Notes: generated by a model from the sequence alone, not told the origin. DNA of 64,000 nucleotides from Thalassococcus sp. S3 (GCF_004216475.1 NZ_CP022303.1:2170001-2234000), one strand, 5' to 3'. Counted from the stretch's first letter, positions 19,380-29,215 are shown. Translations and numbers: made by a program.

Positions 19380-19955
19380 TTACGGGATAATGCGGGTGTA
19401 TTTGGTGCCTTCCAACGTTGCGCCGATGCGCAGGCCCGCCTGACCGAAGACCGCCGCCAGCACTGGAGAGAGGGTGGTCGTGGTGTCGGCATTCACATTC
19501 TGCCCTTCATCGCTGATCACATATTCCAGGTCAGCGCCAGCCGCCCAGCCTGAAGAGCGGCGGAAATCCATCAAGGCATTTTCCGTCATGAAGAAGAGCA
19601 CATGCGCATATTGCTGTGCGCCGATCTGCAACCCGGCGCTGGCCTTGGTGGTCGAATAGTAGTCGACCGTAACACCGCCCACACGCAAGGCGCCCCGTCC
19701 ATAGGCACCGCCAAAGACAAAGCCGCCCTCCGTCACGAGCGGCATCACCAGAAGACCGTTGGCCTTTTCGGAAAGCGAAACAGTGTTGGGATAGCGCCGG
19801 TACATTTCGGACAGCGTGGCATCGACCCGGGCGTCGATGGTTTGGCCGCCCGTGCTGCCAACCCCGTTGCCGCAGGCTGCGGTCACGGTCACCCCCGCAA
19901 GCGCAGTGAGAGTGAAGGCCCGCCGGGAGAGACGGGGAGAAGAAAAGCTGTTCAT
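19380..19955 (-). CDS. SYLF (YSC84) domain lipoprotein
   Basis: This 191-residue protein starts MNSFSSPRLSRRAFTLTALAG with a twin-arginine-like pair, then a lipobox-like TAACGNG, so it is probably a lipid-anchored envelope protein. The rest matches the SYLF/YSC84 fold: KANGLLVMPLVTEGGFVFGG, then GRGALRVGG and the C-terminal ISDEGQNVNAD region. SYLF domains bind phosphoinositides in eukaryotes; the bacterial role is not established. The gene is monocistronic, ending in the terminator shared with the 19-kb small exported protein. Confidence 0.85.
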   Translation of the reverse strand: MNSFSSPRLSRRAFTLTALAGVTVTAACGNGVGSTGGQTIDARVDATLSEMYRRYPNTVSLSEKANGLLVMPLVTEGGFVFGGAYGRGALRVGGVTVDYYSTTKASAGLQIGAQQYAHVLFFMTENALMDFRRSSGWAAGADLEYVISDEGQNVNADTTTTLSPVLAAVFGQAGLRIGATLEGTKYTRIIP

Positions 19956-20070
19956 GGATTTTGCCTGTTTTTATTGCCCAATGTGCCGGTTATTCCGGTC
20001 TTGGCGGCAAATATACGCCTATTCCGAAGCGCTGTCACCACAGAACGCGAATCACTGGCATGAAGCCGCC

Positions 20071-21069
20071 TTAACCATTGATAGCTTTCGCAACTGCAGG
20101 TGCAAAATAGGTTAAGATCCCATCGCAGCCCGCACGCTTGAATGCCATGAGGCTTTCGACCATCACCTTGTCTCCGTCGATCCATCCATTTTGTGCCGCA
20201 GCCTGGATCATCGCGTATTCTCCGGACACCTGATAGGCATAGGTCGGGACGCCGAACGTGTCTTTCACCCTCCGGCAGATGTCGAGATAGGGCATGCCGG
20301 GTTTGACCATCACCATATCAGCACCTTCGTTCAGATCCCTTTCGATCATCCTCAACGCCTCGTTGGAATTGGCCGGATCGATCTGATAGGTCTTTTTGTC
20401 CCCTTTCAGCGCACCGGATGCGCCCACCGCGTCGCGAAAAGGCCCGTAGAACGCGCTGGCATATTTCGCGGCGTAGGACAGCAACAACGTGTGCTGGTGG
20501 CCCGCCGCCTCAAGCGCCTGCCGCATCGCGCCGATCCGGCTGTCCATCATGTCCGACGGGCCGATGATGTCCGCGCCGGCCTCGGCCTGTGCAACCGCCA
20601 TTTTGACCAGCGCCTCGACGGATGGATCGTTGACGATCTCTCCGTCCACGACATAGCCGTCATGACCGTTGATGTTGTAAGGGTCGAGCGCGACATCCGT
20701 CATGACCGCGATCTCGGGCACCGCCTGCTTGATCGCGCCCGTGGCCCTGTTCGACAGATTGTCCGGGCTCCAGGCCTCTGCACAATCTTCGGTCTTTAGC
20801 GACGGGTCCGTGTAGGGGAACAGACAAATGACCGGGATCCCCAGATCCGCAGCTTCGCGGGCGGCCTCGACGATCTTGTCCACAGACCGGCGGATCACAC
20901 CCGGCATCGAGGGCACCGGCTCTTCTATCCCTTCGCCATCGCGTACGAAGACGGGCCAGATCAGGTCATTCACGCTCAACGCGTTCTCCCGCACAAGCGA
21001 CCGGATCGCCTCTGTTCGGCGCGAACGACGGGGCCGGGCGAGGGGAAAGGGGGCAATCGTCGGTTTCAT
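20071..21069 (-). CDS. hemB: Delta-aminolevulinic acid dehydratase (porphobilinogen synthase)
   Basis: This 332-residue enzyme condenses two 5-aminolevulinates to porphobilinogen in tetrapyrrole synthesis. The two Schiff-base lysines lie in LLSYAAKYASAFYGPFRDA and in MVMVKPGMPYLD. The segment that carries the zinc-binding cysteine triad in zinc-type enzymes reads DVALDPYNINGHDG here, with no Cys, so this is the magnesium-type enzyme. The start at 21069 (MKPTIAPFPLARPRR) is preferred over an ATG 21 bases upstream because it matches the family N-terminus. Confidence 0.96.
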   Translation of the reverse strand: MKPTIAPFPLARPRRSRRTEAIRSLVRENALSVNDLIWPVFVRDGEGIEEPVPSMPGVIRRSVDKIVEAAREAADLGIPVICLFPYTDPSLKTEDCAEAWSPDNLSNRATGAIKQAVPEIAVMTDVALDPYNINGHDGYVVDGEIVNDPSVEALVKMAVAQAEAGADIIGPSDMMDSRIGAMRQALEAAGHQHTLLLSYAAKYASAFYGPFRDAVGASGALKGDKKTYQIDPANSNEALRMIERDLNEGADMVMVKPGMPYLDICRRVKDTFGVPTYAYQVSGEYAMIQAAAQNGWIDGDKVMVESLMAFKRAGCDGILTYFAPAVAKAING

Positions 21070-21164
21070 CGCAGCGGGCTCCTTGATCATTTAGCCATTG
21101 GGTGGCATGGAAAGCCGCCCGTGCCAAGAGACAGCGCGGACAAAACGGGCAAAAGGCGGCGGCA

Positions 21165-21692
21165 GTGGACTGGCATCAAACGGTAATCGAACTGATCGAC
21201 ATGCGGTCGTTCTCGAACCTTTGGTTCTGGATCGCGCTTGCCGTGGTGTGGTCCTCTGCCAGTCACTGGGTGCTCGGCGTGCCCTATGACATGGTCACCC
21301 GGGCCCGGCGGCATGGCGGCCAAGCCTCTCTCGATTTACAGGATATCGTCCGGGTCAACGTCAATCGGATGCTCTACATCGCGGACATGTCAGGTCTATG
21401 GCTGCTGGGGCTGGCCTGTTTCGTCCTGACCGGTCTGGTCCTGCTTGGTTTTGTCTATGGGGTGGAATTCGCCCAAGCGGTTTTCCTTCTTGGCTTTCCC
21501 ATCTCGATTGTTGCGATGATGAGCCTGCGCACCGCGCGGGCCATTCGCGCCGAAGAGCTGGCCGGGGACGGTCTTTGTCACCGCCTGACCCGCCACCGGT
21601 TCTATGTGCAGGGCGTGGGCGTTGTGTCGATTTTCATCACGTCGCTTTGGGGCATGTACCAAAACCTCTCTCTTGGTGTCCTGGGCGGTTGA
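21165..21692 (+). CDS. Rhodobacteraceae membrane protein annotated 'component of SufBCD complex'
   Basis: This is a protein of about 175 residues with N-terminus (V)DWHQTVIELIDMRSFSNLWFW and three to four hydrophobic segments (about 20-38, 75-105, 110-125 and near the C-terminus). I recognise it as a family that annotation pipelines call 'component of SufBCD complex', but nothing in the sequence resembles SufB, SufC or SufD and no suf gene is nearby. The GTG at 21165 is chosen because the family starts at this segment; the in-frame ORF extends to 21102. Function should be regarded as unknown. Confidence 0.7.
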   Translation: MDWHQTVIELIDMRSFSNLWFWIALAVVWSSASHWVLGVPYDMVTRARRHGGQASLDLQDIVRVNVNRMLYIADMSGLWLLGLACFVLTGLVLLGFVYGVEFAQAVFLLGFPISIVAMMSLRTARAIRAEELAGDGLCHRLTRHRFYVQGVGVVSIFITSLWGMYQNLSLGVLGG

Positions 21693-21723
21693 ATTCGGAT
21701 CAAGCAAGAGCATCTGAGCGATC

Positions 21724-24700
21724 ATGACATCCTCCGCCCATATCACTGTCGGCGGCGCGCCCGAAGGCTTCGACGCGCGCCTGATCCTGCAGGAGATCGA
21801 CAAATCCGGCGCGCCGGTTCTTCACATCGCGCGCGATGACAAACGCCTTGCGGCTATGCAGGCAGCCCTTGCCTTCTTTGCGCCTGACATGCCGGTGCTG
21901 ACCTTTCCGGGCTGGGATTGCCTGCCTTACGACCGTGTCTCGCCCAACCCTGATATTTCGGCGGCGCGGATGGCAACACTGGCCGCGCTCTGCCACGGGA
22001 TGCCATCGCGTTTCGTCCTGCTGACGACGCTCAATGCGGCAACCCAAAGGGTGCCCGCACGGGCGCTGTTGCGCGAGGCGGCGTTTACGGCGCGGGTCGG
22101 TGGCCGCGTGGACGAAGGCGCGTTGCGCGGCTTTCTGGTGCGCATGGGCTTTACCCAAAGCCCCACGGTCATGGAGCCCGGCGATTATGCCATCCGGGGC
22201 GGCATCATCGACGTCTATCCGCCGGGTGAGGGCGGTCCGGTTCGGCTGGATCTCTTCGGCGACGTCTTGGACGGGGCGCGCCGCTTCGATCCCGCGACCC
22301 AGCGCACGACCGAGAAGCTGGAAGTCGTGGAACTGGCCCCCGTCTCCGAGGTGATCCTCGACGACGCGGCCATCACGCGGTTCCGCCAGAACTACCGGAT
22401 CGAATTCGGAGCCGCCGGCACCGACGATCCGCTTTACGAGGCTGTGAGCGCAGGCCGCAAGCATCAGGGCGTCGAGCATTGGCTGCCCTTCTTTCATGAG
22501 AAGCTGGAAACGCTTTTCGACTACCTTCCCGATGCCGCGGTGACGCTGGACGATCAGGTCACACCCGCCCGCATCGCGCGGTGGGAGAGCGTCGCCGACC
22601 AATACGAGACACGGCGTCTGGCCTTGCAGTCCAAGGGCCGGATCGACACGGTCTACAAGCCCGCGCCACCCGATCTGCTCTATCTCGATGAGGCCGCGTG
22701 GGACGGCGCGACAGACGGCCGTCGCGTTCTGGGCTTTTCCGCGCTTCAGCAGGCCACGGGACCGGGTGTCATTGACGCAGGCGGGCGGATCGGACGTAAC
22801 TTCGCGCCAGAGCGACAGCAGGAAAACATCAGCCTTTTCGGGGCATTGGCGACCCATGTTAAGGCTCGGCTGGATCAGGGCCCGGTCGTCATCGCCAGCT
22901 ATTCCGAAGGCGCAAGAGAGCGTCTGACAGGCCTCATCGAGGATGAGGGACTGGCCGAGGTGATCCCAGTTCCAAATGCCACACGCATTGGCAAGAACGG
23001 GCTGCATTTGGCGGTCTGGGCGCTGGAGCATGGGTTTGAGGCGCCGGGCCTCACGGTGATCAGCGAACAGGACGTGCTGGGCGACCGCCTGATCCGCGCG
23101 CCCAAGAAACGTCGCAAGGCCGAGAATTTCCTGACGGAGACACAATCGCTGACGCCGGGCGATCTGGTGGTTCATGTGGATCACGGCATCGGGCGCTATC
23201 ACGGGCTGGAAGTGGTCACTGCGGCAGGCGCGGCGCATGAGTGTCTGCTGCTGGAATATGCCGAGAAATCAAGGCTGTACCTGCCGGTTGAGAATATCGA
23301 GCTGCTGTCGAAATACGGCCATGACGAAGGGCTGCTGGATCGCCTGGGCGGTGGGGCCTGGCAAGCCAAGAAGGCCAAGCTGAAGGAACGCATTCGCGAG
23401 ATGGCCGACCGCCTGATCCGCGTCGCGGCGGAGCGCGCCTTGCGCAAGGCGCCGATCCTCGACCCGCCGCCGGGCTCATGGGACGCGTTTTCGGCGCGCT
23501 TTCCCTACCAGGAGACCGACGATCAATTGCGCGCCATCGGCGATGTGATCGACGATCTGACCAGCGGTCAGCTGATGGACCGCCTCGTCTGCGGTGACGT
23601 GGGCTTTGGCAAGACAGAGGTGGCGATGCGCGCAGCCTTCGTGGCCGCGATGTCCGGCGTTCAGGTCGCCGTGATCGCGCCCACGACGCTGCTGGCACGC
23701 CAGCATGCAGCGTCCTTCAAGGAGCGTTTCCGGGGCTTTCCGCTTGAGGTGCGGCAGCTTTCGCGCTTTGTCTCGGCCAAGGACGCGCAGGCCACCCGCG
23801 ACGGCATCGCCCGGGGCACGGTGGATATCGTGATCGGCACGCATGCGCTTTTGGCCAAGGGTATCCGGTTCCAGAACCTCGGCCTGCTGGTCATTGACGA
23901 GGAGCAGCATTTCGGTGTGGCGCATAAGGAGCGGTTGAAGCAGCTCCGTTCGGACATTCACGTGCTCACGCTGACCGCGACGCCGATCCCGCGCACGCTG
24001 CAACTCTCGCTTTCGGGTGTGCGGGACCTGTCGATCATCGGCACGCCTCCCGTGGACCGTCTGGCCATCCGCACCTATGTGAGCGAGTTCGACGCGGTCA
24101 CGCTTCGCGAAGCGCTGCTCCGCGAGCATTACCGGGGCGGGCAGAGTTTCTACGTCGTTCCCCGCATTTCGGACCTGCCGGAGATCGAGGAGTTCCTGCG
24201 CGAGCAGTTGCCCGAACTGTCCTATGTCGTGGCCCATGGCCAGATGGCGGCGGGTGAGCTCGACGACCGCATGAACGCTTTCTATGATGGCAAGTATGAC
24301 GTCCTGCTGGCCACGACAATCGTGGAGAGCGGGCTGGATATCCCGACGGCAAACACAATGATCGTCCACCGCGCAGACATGTTTGGGCTGGCGCAGCTTT
24401 ACCAGATCCGGGGCCGGGTCGGCAGGTCGAAGACGCGCGCTTATGCGTATCTGACGACGAAGCCGCGCACCAAGCTGACGCCACAGGCCGAGAAACGTCT
24501 GCGCGTTCTGGGCTCGCTTGACACGCTGGGTGCGGGTTTCACGCTGGCTTCGCAGGACCTCGACATTCGCGGCGCGGGCAACCTGCTGGGCGAAGAGCAG
24601 TCGGGCCAGATGCGTGATGTGGGGTACGAGCTTTACCAGTCGATGCTTGAGGAGGCGATTGCCAAGATTCGGTCGGGCGAGATGGAGGGCTTGTCAGAGG

Positions 24701-25188
24701 CCGACGACCAATGGGCCCCGCAGATCAATCTGGGCGTGCCGGTCCTGATCCCCGAAGATTACGTGCCCGACCTGGACGTGCGGCTGGGGCTTTACCGGCG
24801 GCTGTCGTCGCTCAGCACCAAGGTTGAGCTGGAAGGCTTTGCGGCTGAGCTGATCGACCGGTTCGGGAAATTGCCCAGAGAGGTCAATACCTTGATGCTG
24901 ATCGTGCGCATCAAGGCGATGTGTAAGAAAGCCGGTATCGCCAAGCTGGACGGCGGGCCGAAAGGGGCCACGATCCAGTTCCACAACGACAAATTCGCCT
25001 CGCCGCAGGGATTGGTGGAGTTCATCCAGGGCCAGAACGGGCTGGCCAAGGTGAAGGACAACAAGATCGTTGTGCGGCGCGACTGGCGTCAGGATGCGGA
25101 CAAGATCAAGGGTTCCTTCGCAATTGCCCGCGATCTGGCGGAGAAGGTCGTGGCGGAGAGGAAAAAGAAGAAGGCCAAGACCGCTTAG
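21724..25188 (+). CDS. mfd: Transcription-repair coupling factor Mfd
   Basis: This 1154-residue ATP-dependent translocase removes RNA polymerase stalled at DNA lesions and recruits UvrA. The N-terminal UvrB-homology module includes LTFPGWDCLPYDRVSPN and YAIRGGIIDVYPP. An RNA-polymerase-interaction domain follows (GDLVVHVDHGIGRYHGLE). The RecG-like motor has Walker A GDVGFGKTEVA, the DEEQH box (VIDEEQHFGV), TATPIPRTL, and motif VI QIRGRVGRS. The C-terminal TRCF domain covers about the last 130 residues. Length is normal for the family. Confidence 0.97.
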   Translation: MTSSAHITVGGAPEGFDARLILQEIDKSGAPVLHIARDDKRLAAMQAALAFFAPDMPVLTFPGWDCLPYDRVSPNPDISAARMATLAALCHGMPSRFVLLTTLNAATQRVPARALLREAAFTARVGGRVDEGALRGFLVRMGFTQSPTVMEPGDYAIRGGIIDVYPPGEGGPVRLDLFGDVLDGARRFDPATQRTTEKLEVVELAPVSEVILDDAAITRFRQNYRIEFGAAGTDDPLYEAVSAGRKHQGVEHWLPFFHEKLETLFDYLPDAAVTLDDQVTPARIARWESVADQYETRRLALQSKGRIDTVYKPAPPDLLYLDEAAWDGATDGRRVLGFSALQQATGPGVIDAGGRIGRNFAPERQQENISLFGALATHVKARLDQGPVVIASYSEGARERLTGLIEDEGLAEVIPVPNATRIGKNGLHLAVWALEHGFEAPGLTVISEQDVLGDRLIRAPKKRRKAENFLTETQSLTPGDLVVHVDHGIGRYHGLEVVTAAGAAHECLLLEYAEKSRLYLPVENIELLSKYGHDEGLLDRLGGGAWQAKKAKLKERIREMADRLIRVAAERALRKAPILDPPPGSWDAFSARFPYQETDDQLRAIGDVIDDLTSGQLMDRLVCGDVGFGKTEVAMRAAFVAAMSGVQVAVIAPTTLLARQHAASFKERFRGFPLEVRQLSRFVSAKDAQATRDGIARGTVDIVIGTHALLAKGIRFQNLGLLVIDEEQHFGVAHKERLKQLRSDIHVLTLTATPIPRTLQLSLSGVRDLSIIGTPPVDRLAIRTYVSEFDAVTLREALLREHYRGGQSFYVVPRISDLPEIEEFLREQLPELSYVVAHGQMAAGELDDRMNAFYDGKYDVLLATTIVESGLDIPTANTMIVHRADMFGLAQLYQIRGRVGRSKTRAYAYLTTKPRTKLTPQAEKRLRVLGSLDTLGAGFTLASQDLDIRGAGNLLGEEQSGQMRDVGYELYQSMLEEAIAKIRSGEMEGLSEADDQWAPQINLGVPVLIPEDYVPDLDVRLGLYRRLSSLSTKVELEGFAAELIDRFGKLPREVNTLMLIVRIKAMCKKAGIAKLDGGPKGATIQFHNDKFASPQGLVEFIQGQNGLAKVKDNKIVVRRDWRQDADKIKGSFAIARDLAEKVVAERKKKKAKTA

Positions 25189-25243
25189 CGCGTAAATACA
25201 GCGCCCGTGACAGAGCGTCGGACGCAAGATTCCACGAAGCGCG

Positions 25244-26908
25244 CTATTCCGCCGCGCGCATTGCCGCTTGGGCGCAGAAGCACGACGCAGCCACCGCCCG
25301 GTCGGCGCGGGCCAGGGCCTGATCGAGACGGGCCTGTACGTGAACGATTTCAACTCGATCTCCGCGCGCCTTCAGGCAATCATGAAGGCCGCGCAGGCTC
25401 CATACATTGTCGGGATGCACGGCGGCGCGGCTCAACTGCCCGCCCAGCCCTAGATCGGCGCGATAGACTGACTCGGCCTCCGCCACGTGGCCCTGTTCGA
25501 AGAGCAACGCACCCAGTGCATGGCGGGCGGGCTGCATCCAGCCCCAAGGTTCGTCATAGGGCAGCGTGTCATCCAACATGACCGAACGGCGCAGATGGGT
25601 GAAAGCCTGATCATATGCGCCCTGCCTGTACAAGATCTCCCCCCGCAGCATTTCTGTTGCGATATCAAGCAGATCACGGACCTTGTTATTGTGCATGAGT
25701 CGCGTTTCAGGCACGCGTTCCTTGGCGATCAGAAACAGCCGCTCCTCCGCTTCGGCCTCAGCCACGCGGCCCGTGGCGGCGTAGCCCACGGCCCGGGCGT
25801 AATGCACATTCGCGGTCAGCGTGCGGTAGAGGTCCTGATCTTCGGGCAGCTCCAGCGCTATGGCCTCCTCCCAGCGGCCGAAGCGGATCAGGATATGCGG
25901 CTCCATCGCCATGAAGCTTTCGAAGTAATCCGCCATGGGGGGTGAGGGGATCCGGAGCATATCCTCGGGTGTCGTCTCCTTCAGGCCGCGCAAGGCCTCA
26001 AGCGCAGCGTCGATCTGACCCAAGAACATCGCGCCGTAGATGATGAAGTGGTAATTGTGCTGGCGGTAGCCGGTGTAATGGTTGAACGCCCCCTCGCGGT
26101 GGTAGAATTTCAGATCCGCCTCCACCGCCCTTTGGTTCCAGTGCACCACGTTCTGATAATCACCGCAGAGCACGTCGATATGGGTCGGCATATGCACCAG
26201 ATGGCCCGCATCCGGGACAAGCGTGCGCAACACGTCCCCGGCTTTCAGGGCCTTTTCGGGGGTGGGCGACATCTCCATGAGGTGAACGTAGAGGTGCAGA
26301 AGACCCGGATGCGCCATCGCGCCGGGCGCGGTGTCCAGCGCGTCTTCCAGCACCTTCTGTGCCTCCAGCGTCGCGGCCCCTTCGGCGGGTTGGCCGGTGG
26401 CCAGGTCCCACATCTTCCACGGCGTGAGGGTCAGCAGCGCCTCGGCATAGATCGCCCTAAGGTCCAGGTGGTCGGGATGCGCCCTGAACGCCGCGCGCAT
26501 CGCGTCGGCAAAGGCGTGGTCCCAGGCGTCCATGCCCTCGGTCGGCTCACGCTGTGGATAGCGGAAGGCAAGCGCGTCGATCAACGCCCGCTCGACCGGA
26601 TTGCAGTCTGCCACATGCTTCAAGGCGTCCTGTGCCGCGTCATAGGCCTGCGCCAAGGCCTTCGCGCGGCTGCGGTCGTCGTATCTCCACCATGGCATAT
26701 TGTAATTCGGTCCCGCCGCATAGGCGATGCCCCAATATGCCATGGCGCAGTTCGGGTCGTGCTTCAGCGCGCGGGTGAAACAGGCGATGGCCTCCTGATG
26801 ATTGAAGCCGTAGGTCCAGTTGAGCCCCCGGTCGAACCAGGTCTGCGCCTCCGGTGATGCGGTGCTCACCGGCCAGGAATAGCTTCCCAGATCATAATAA
26901 TCGTCCAT
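25244..26908 (-). CDS. Tetratricopeptide-repeat protein
   Basis: This 554-residue cytosolic protein lacks a signal peptide. TPR-like helices are visible near the start (ASPEAQTWFDRGLNWTYGF, then HQEAIACFTRALKHDPNCAMAYWGIAYA), and a second TPR block lies near residues 440-520 (QGAYDQAFTHLRRSV, LFEQGHVAEAESVYRADLGL). Between them is a long helical region with HMPTHIDVLCGDYQNVV. The family is a conserved hypothetical found in many proteobacteria and its biochemical role is unknown. It converges on mfd with a 55-base gap. Confidence 0.85.
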   Translation of the reverse strand: MDDYYDLGSYSWPVSTASPEAQTWFDRGLNWTYGFNHQEAIACFTRALKHDPNCAMAYWGIAYAAGPNYNMPWWRYDDRSRAKALAQAYDAAQDALKHVADCNPVERALIDALAFRYPQREPTEGMDAWDHAFADAMRAAFRAHPDHLDLRAIYAEALLTLTPWKMWDLATGQPAEGAATLEAQKVLEDALDTAPGAMAHPGLLHLYVHLMEMSPTPEKALKAGDVLRTLVPDAGHLVHMPTHIDVLCGDYQNVVHWNQRAVEADLKFYHREGAFNHYTGYRQHNYHFIIYGAMFLGQIDAALEALRGLKETTPEDMLRIPSPPMADYFESFMAMEPHILIRFGRWEEAIALELPEDQDLYRTLTANVHYARAVGYAATGRVAEAEAEERLFLIAKERVPETRLMHNNKVRDLLDIATEMLRGEILYRQGAYDQAFTHLRRSVMLDDTLPYDEPWGWMQPARHALGALLFEQGHVAEAESVYRADLGLGGQLSRAAVHPDNVWSLRGLHDCLKARGDRVEIVHVQARLDQALARADRAVAASCFCAQAAMRAAE

Positions 26909-26935
26909 CGCACCCTCCGCTTCACCTGCGCAAGC

Positions 26936-28141
26936 CTAGGCTATTTCCGCCACCCGTTCGAGATGCGCCATGCGCCGCATCAACAGAAATCCCAGCGCCG
27001 CGAGCACGGTAAGCGCAAGGGCGAGCGGCAGGACCGATCCGTCAAAGACCAGCCCGATCGGTGCGGCGATCATCGCGGCAACCACGGTGGAGACGCCGCC
27101 CATCAACGACGCAGCAAGGCCCGCGATATGGCCCATCGGCTCCATCGCGATGGCGTTGAGGTTGCCCAGCGTCGTGCCGGCCTGAAAAAACAAGGATGTT
27201 TGCCAGAGTACGAAGACAGCAAAAGGCAGACCGCCCGCGCCAAGCGTGATCGCCAGCATCGCGCCGCTCAGCACGATCTGCACCGCCAAGGTCGTCGTCA
27301 CCATCCAGCGCATGCCAAGGCGCACGACAAGCCATGCGTTCAAGAGGCTGGCGGAGCCTGCCACCAAAGCCACGGCGCCGAACCAGAGCGGGAAGCTGTC
27401 GGCGCGGTCGTAGATCACGTCATAGATCTGCTGCACCATGGTGAGCGTGGTGAACAGCATCGCCAGGCAGAGCGATTGCACCATGATCGACAGGCGCACG
27501 ATCGGATGGCGCAGCAGCTCCTTCAGCGCTGCGATCAGCAGCGGTACCCGGAAAGGGCGCCTGTTTTCGACCGGCAGGGGTTCAGGCAGACGCACGGACA
27601 TCCAGATCGTGAAGATCAGCACGAAAAGGATGAAGGACAGGAAGATCCCGCGCCACCCGATCAACGCAATGATGCCCGCGCCGATCAGGGGGGCGAAGGC
27701 TGGGAAAATGGTAAAGATCATGAAGGCGAACGACATGATCCGCGCCATCTGGCGCCCTTCATAGAGGTCGCGGACAATCGCCGTGGCCACCACCCGTGGC
27801 GCCGCAGCGGCGATGCCCTGCACGAGGCGCGCAAGCAGAACGACTTCGAGCGTGCTGCTCAGCCAGGCTGTTGCAGCGGCAGCGATGTAAAGCGCGGATC
27901 CGGCAAGGATGACGGGCTTGCGACCGAAGGCATCCGACAAAGGGCCGGTGAAGAAAGTCCCTAGCCCCATGCCAAGCACGAAAGAGGTCAGAACAAGCTG
28001 CGCGCGGTTCACATCGTCCGGGCTCAACTCCGCGCCGATGACGGGCAGGGCGGGTAACATCGCGTCGATGGAAAACGCGATCGTTGCGAACATCATCGCG
28101 ATCAGCGCGATGAATTCGGTGCGGTGCATGGGGGCTTGCAT
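26936..28141 (-). CDS. Bcr/CflA-type multidrug efflux MFS transporter
   Basis: This 401-residue inner-membrane exporter has about 12 hydrophobic helices. The N-terminus (FSIDAMLPALPVIGAEL) and the loop-2 signature GPLSDAFGRKPVILAG identify the drug:proton antiporter-1 family (Bcr/CflA). Motif C-like glycines appear in FAPLIGAGIIALIGWRGIF. The substrate is not predictable. It lies 27 bases downstream of the TPR gene start on the same strand, so it would be upstream in a possible two-gene unit. Confidence 0.92.
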   Translation of the reverse strand: MQAPMHRTEFIALIAMMFATIAFSIDAMLPALPVIGAELSPDDVNRAQLVLTSFVLGMGLGTFFTGPLSDAFGRKPVILAGSALYIAAAATAWLSSTLEVVLLARLVQGIAAAAPRVVATAIVRDLYEGRQMARIMSFAFMIFTIFPAFAPLIGAGIIALIGWRGIFLSFILFVLIFTIWMSVRLPEPLPVENRRPFRVPLLIAALKELLRHPIVRLSIMVQSLCLAMLFTTLTMVQQIYDVIYDRADSFPLWFGAVALVAGSASLLNAWLVVRLGMRWMVTTTLAVQIVLSGAMLAITLGAGGLPFAVFVLWQTSLFFQAGTTLGNLNAIAMEPMGHIAGLAASLMGGVSTVVAAMIAAPIGLVFDGSVLPLALALTVLAALGFLLMRRMAHLERVAEIA

Positions 28142-28205
28142 GGGCGTCTCGGCGGATCATTGACCCGCCAGCGCTATCACGGGGCCGTGCCCTTAGCCAG
28201 CGCCG

Positions 28206-28568
28206 TTATGCCTCTTCCTTTTGGGGGTCGCGATCCTCGTTCGCGGGCTCCGGTTCGGCGTCCTTGCGGCCCAGACGACCAAAGAGCCATTCCGTGTGCT
28301 CCTCGCGTTTGCGCATCGTGAACGTGCCAAACTGGTGAACGGCAAAGGCAAAGACACCGAGGCCCACGAAGATAAAGACGGTGGTGCCGATCTTGCCCAG
28401 CGGCGTGGCGGGGACGAGCGAGCCATAGCCCACGGTCGACAAGGTCACCACGGTGAAGAAATAGGCGTCGAGCCAGGTCCACCCTTCGACCAGCTTGAAA
28501 AAGACCGTGCCGCTGAGCACGACCATCATCAAGGACAGGACGAGGGTGAGAACCTGGTAGCGGCTCAT
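28206..28568 (-). CDS. Two-transmembrane potassium channel (Ion_trans_2)
   Basis: This 120-residue inner-membrane protein has a first helix near residues 5-27, a pore helix and the selectivity filter TLSTVGYGSLVP, then a second helix near 65-90 and a charged cytosolic tail (EEHTEWLFGRLGRK, DRDPQKEEA). It has no RCK domain. Four copies should make one pore. The ATG at 28568 overlaps the stop of the DsbA-family gene as ATGA, so it is translationally coupled to it. The combination of a redox oxidoreductase and a channel has no obvious joint role. Confidence 0.9.
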   Translation of the reverse strand: MSRYQVLTLVLSLMMVVLSGTVFFKLVEGWTWLDAYFFTVVTLSTVGYGSLVPATPLGKIGTTVFIFVGLGVFAFAVHQFGTFTMRKREEHTEWLFGRLGRKDAEPEPANEDRDPQKEEA

Positions 28569-29215
28569 GCCATGATCTGTTCCTTCAGCTCTTCGATCAC
28601 CTTCACCCACAGATCCGGCGGCTGCGCGCCGGGGACGGCGTGTTTGCCCGCCACGATGAAGGTCGGAACCGAATTCACGCCCATCTCGCGGCTATGAGCG
28701 TCGCGTTTGCAAATATCCTCGCGATCCGAATCCGAGGACAAAAGGCGCAGGACAACCGACGCGTCCATGCCGATGCTGTCCGCGAGATCGGCCAGAACCT
28801 CCGGGTTGCCGATGTCGCGGCCCTCGTTGAAATAGGCCTTGAACAGGGCGGAGACGGCCATCGTCTGCTTGCCTTCGATCCCGGCCCAATGGATCAGGCG
28901 GTGCGCGTCCAATGTGTTGGGCGTCCGCTCCATCGCTTCGAAATTGATGTCCAGACCCGCGGCCTTGGCATTCTCGACCACCGGCGCATAGGCCTTGACC
29001 GCGCCTTCCTTGCCGCCGAATTTCGCTTCCAGATAGGTCCGTCGATCCATACCCTCCGTCGGCATGTCGGGGTTCAGCTGAAACGGATGCCATTCGATCA
29101 GAAACGGATGGTCTGCCACCTGCTCCAGCGCCCGGTCCAGATGCGCTTTTCCGATGTAACACCACGGACAGATCGGGTCGGATATGATATCGAGCTTGAT
29201 GGTGGCATCGGTCAT
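28565..29215 (-). CDS. DsbA family oxidoreductase, FrnE type
   Basis: This 216-residue thioredoxin-fold protein has the redox motif CPWC at residues 17-20 in SDPICPWCYIGKAHLDRA, the helical insertion of the FrnE/2-hydroxychromene-2-carboxylate isomerase-like group, and the cis-Pro segment GVNSVPTFIVAGKHAVPGAQ. There is no signal peptide, so it is cytosolic. It overlaps both neighbours by ATGA (AMP-ligase upstream, channel downstream), making a tight three-gene operon. Confidence 0.93.
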   Translation of the reverse strand: MTDATIKLDIISDPICPWCYIGKAHLDRALEQVADHPFLIEWHPFQLNPDMPTEGMDRRTYLEAKFGGKEGAVKAYAPVVENAKAAGLDINFEAMERTPNTLDAHRLIHWAGIEGKQTMAVSALFKAYFNEGRDIGNPEVLADLADSIGMDASVVLRLLSSDSDREDICKRDAHSREMGVNSVPTFIVAGKHAVPGAQPPDLWVKVIEELKEQIMA

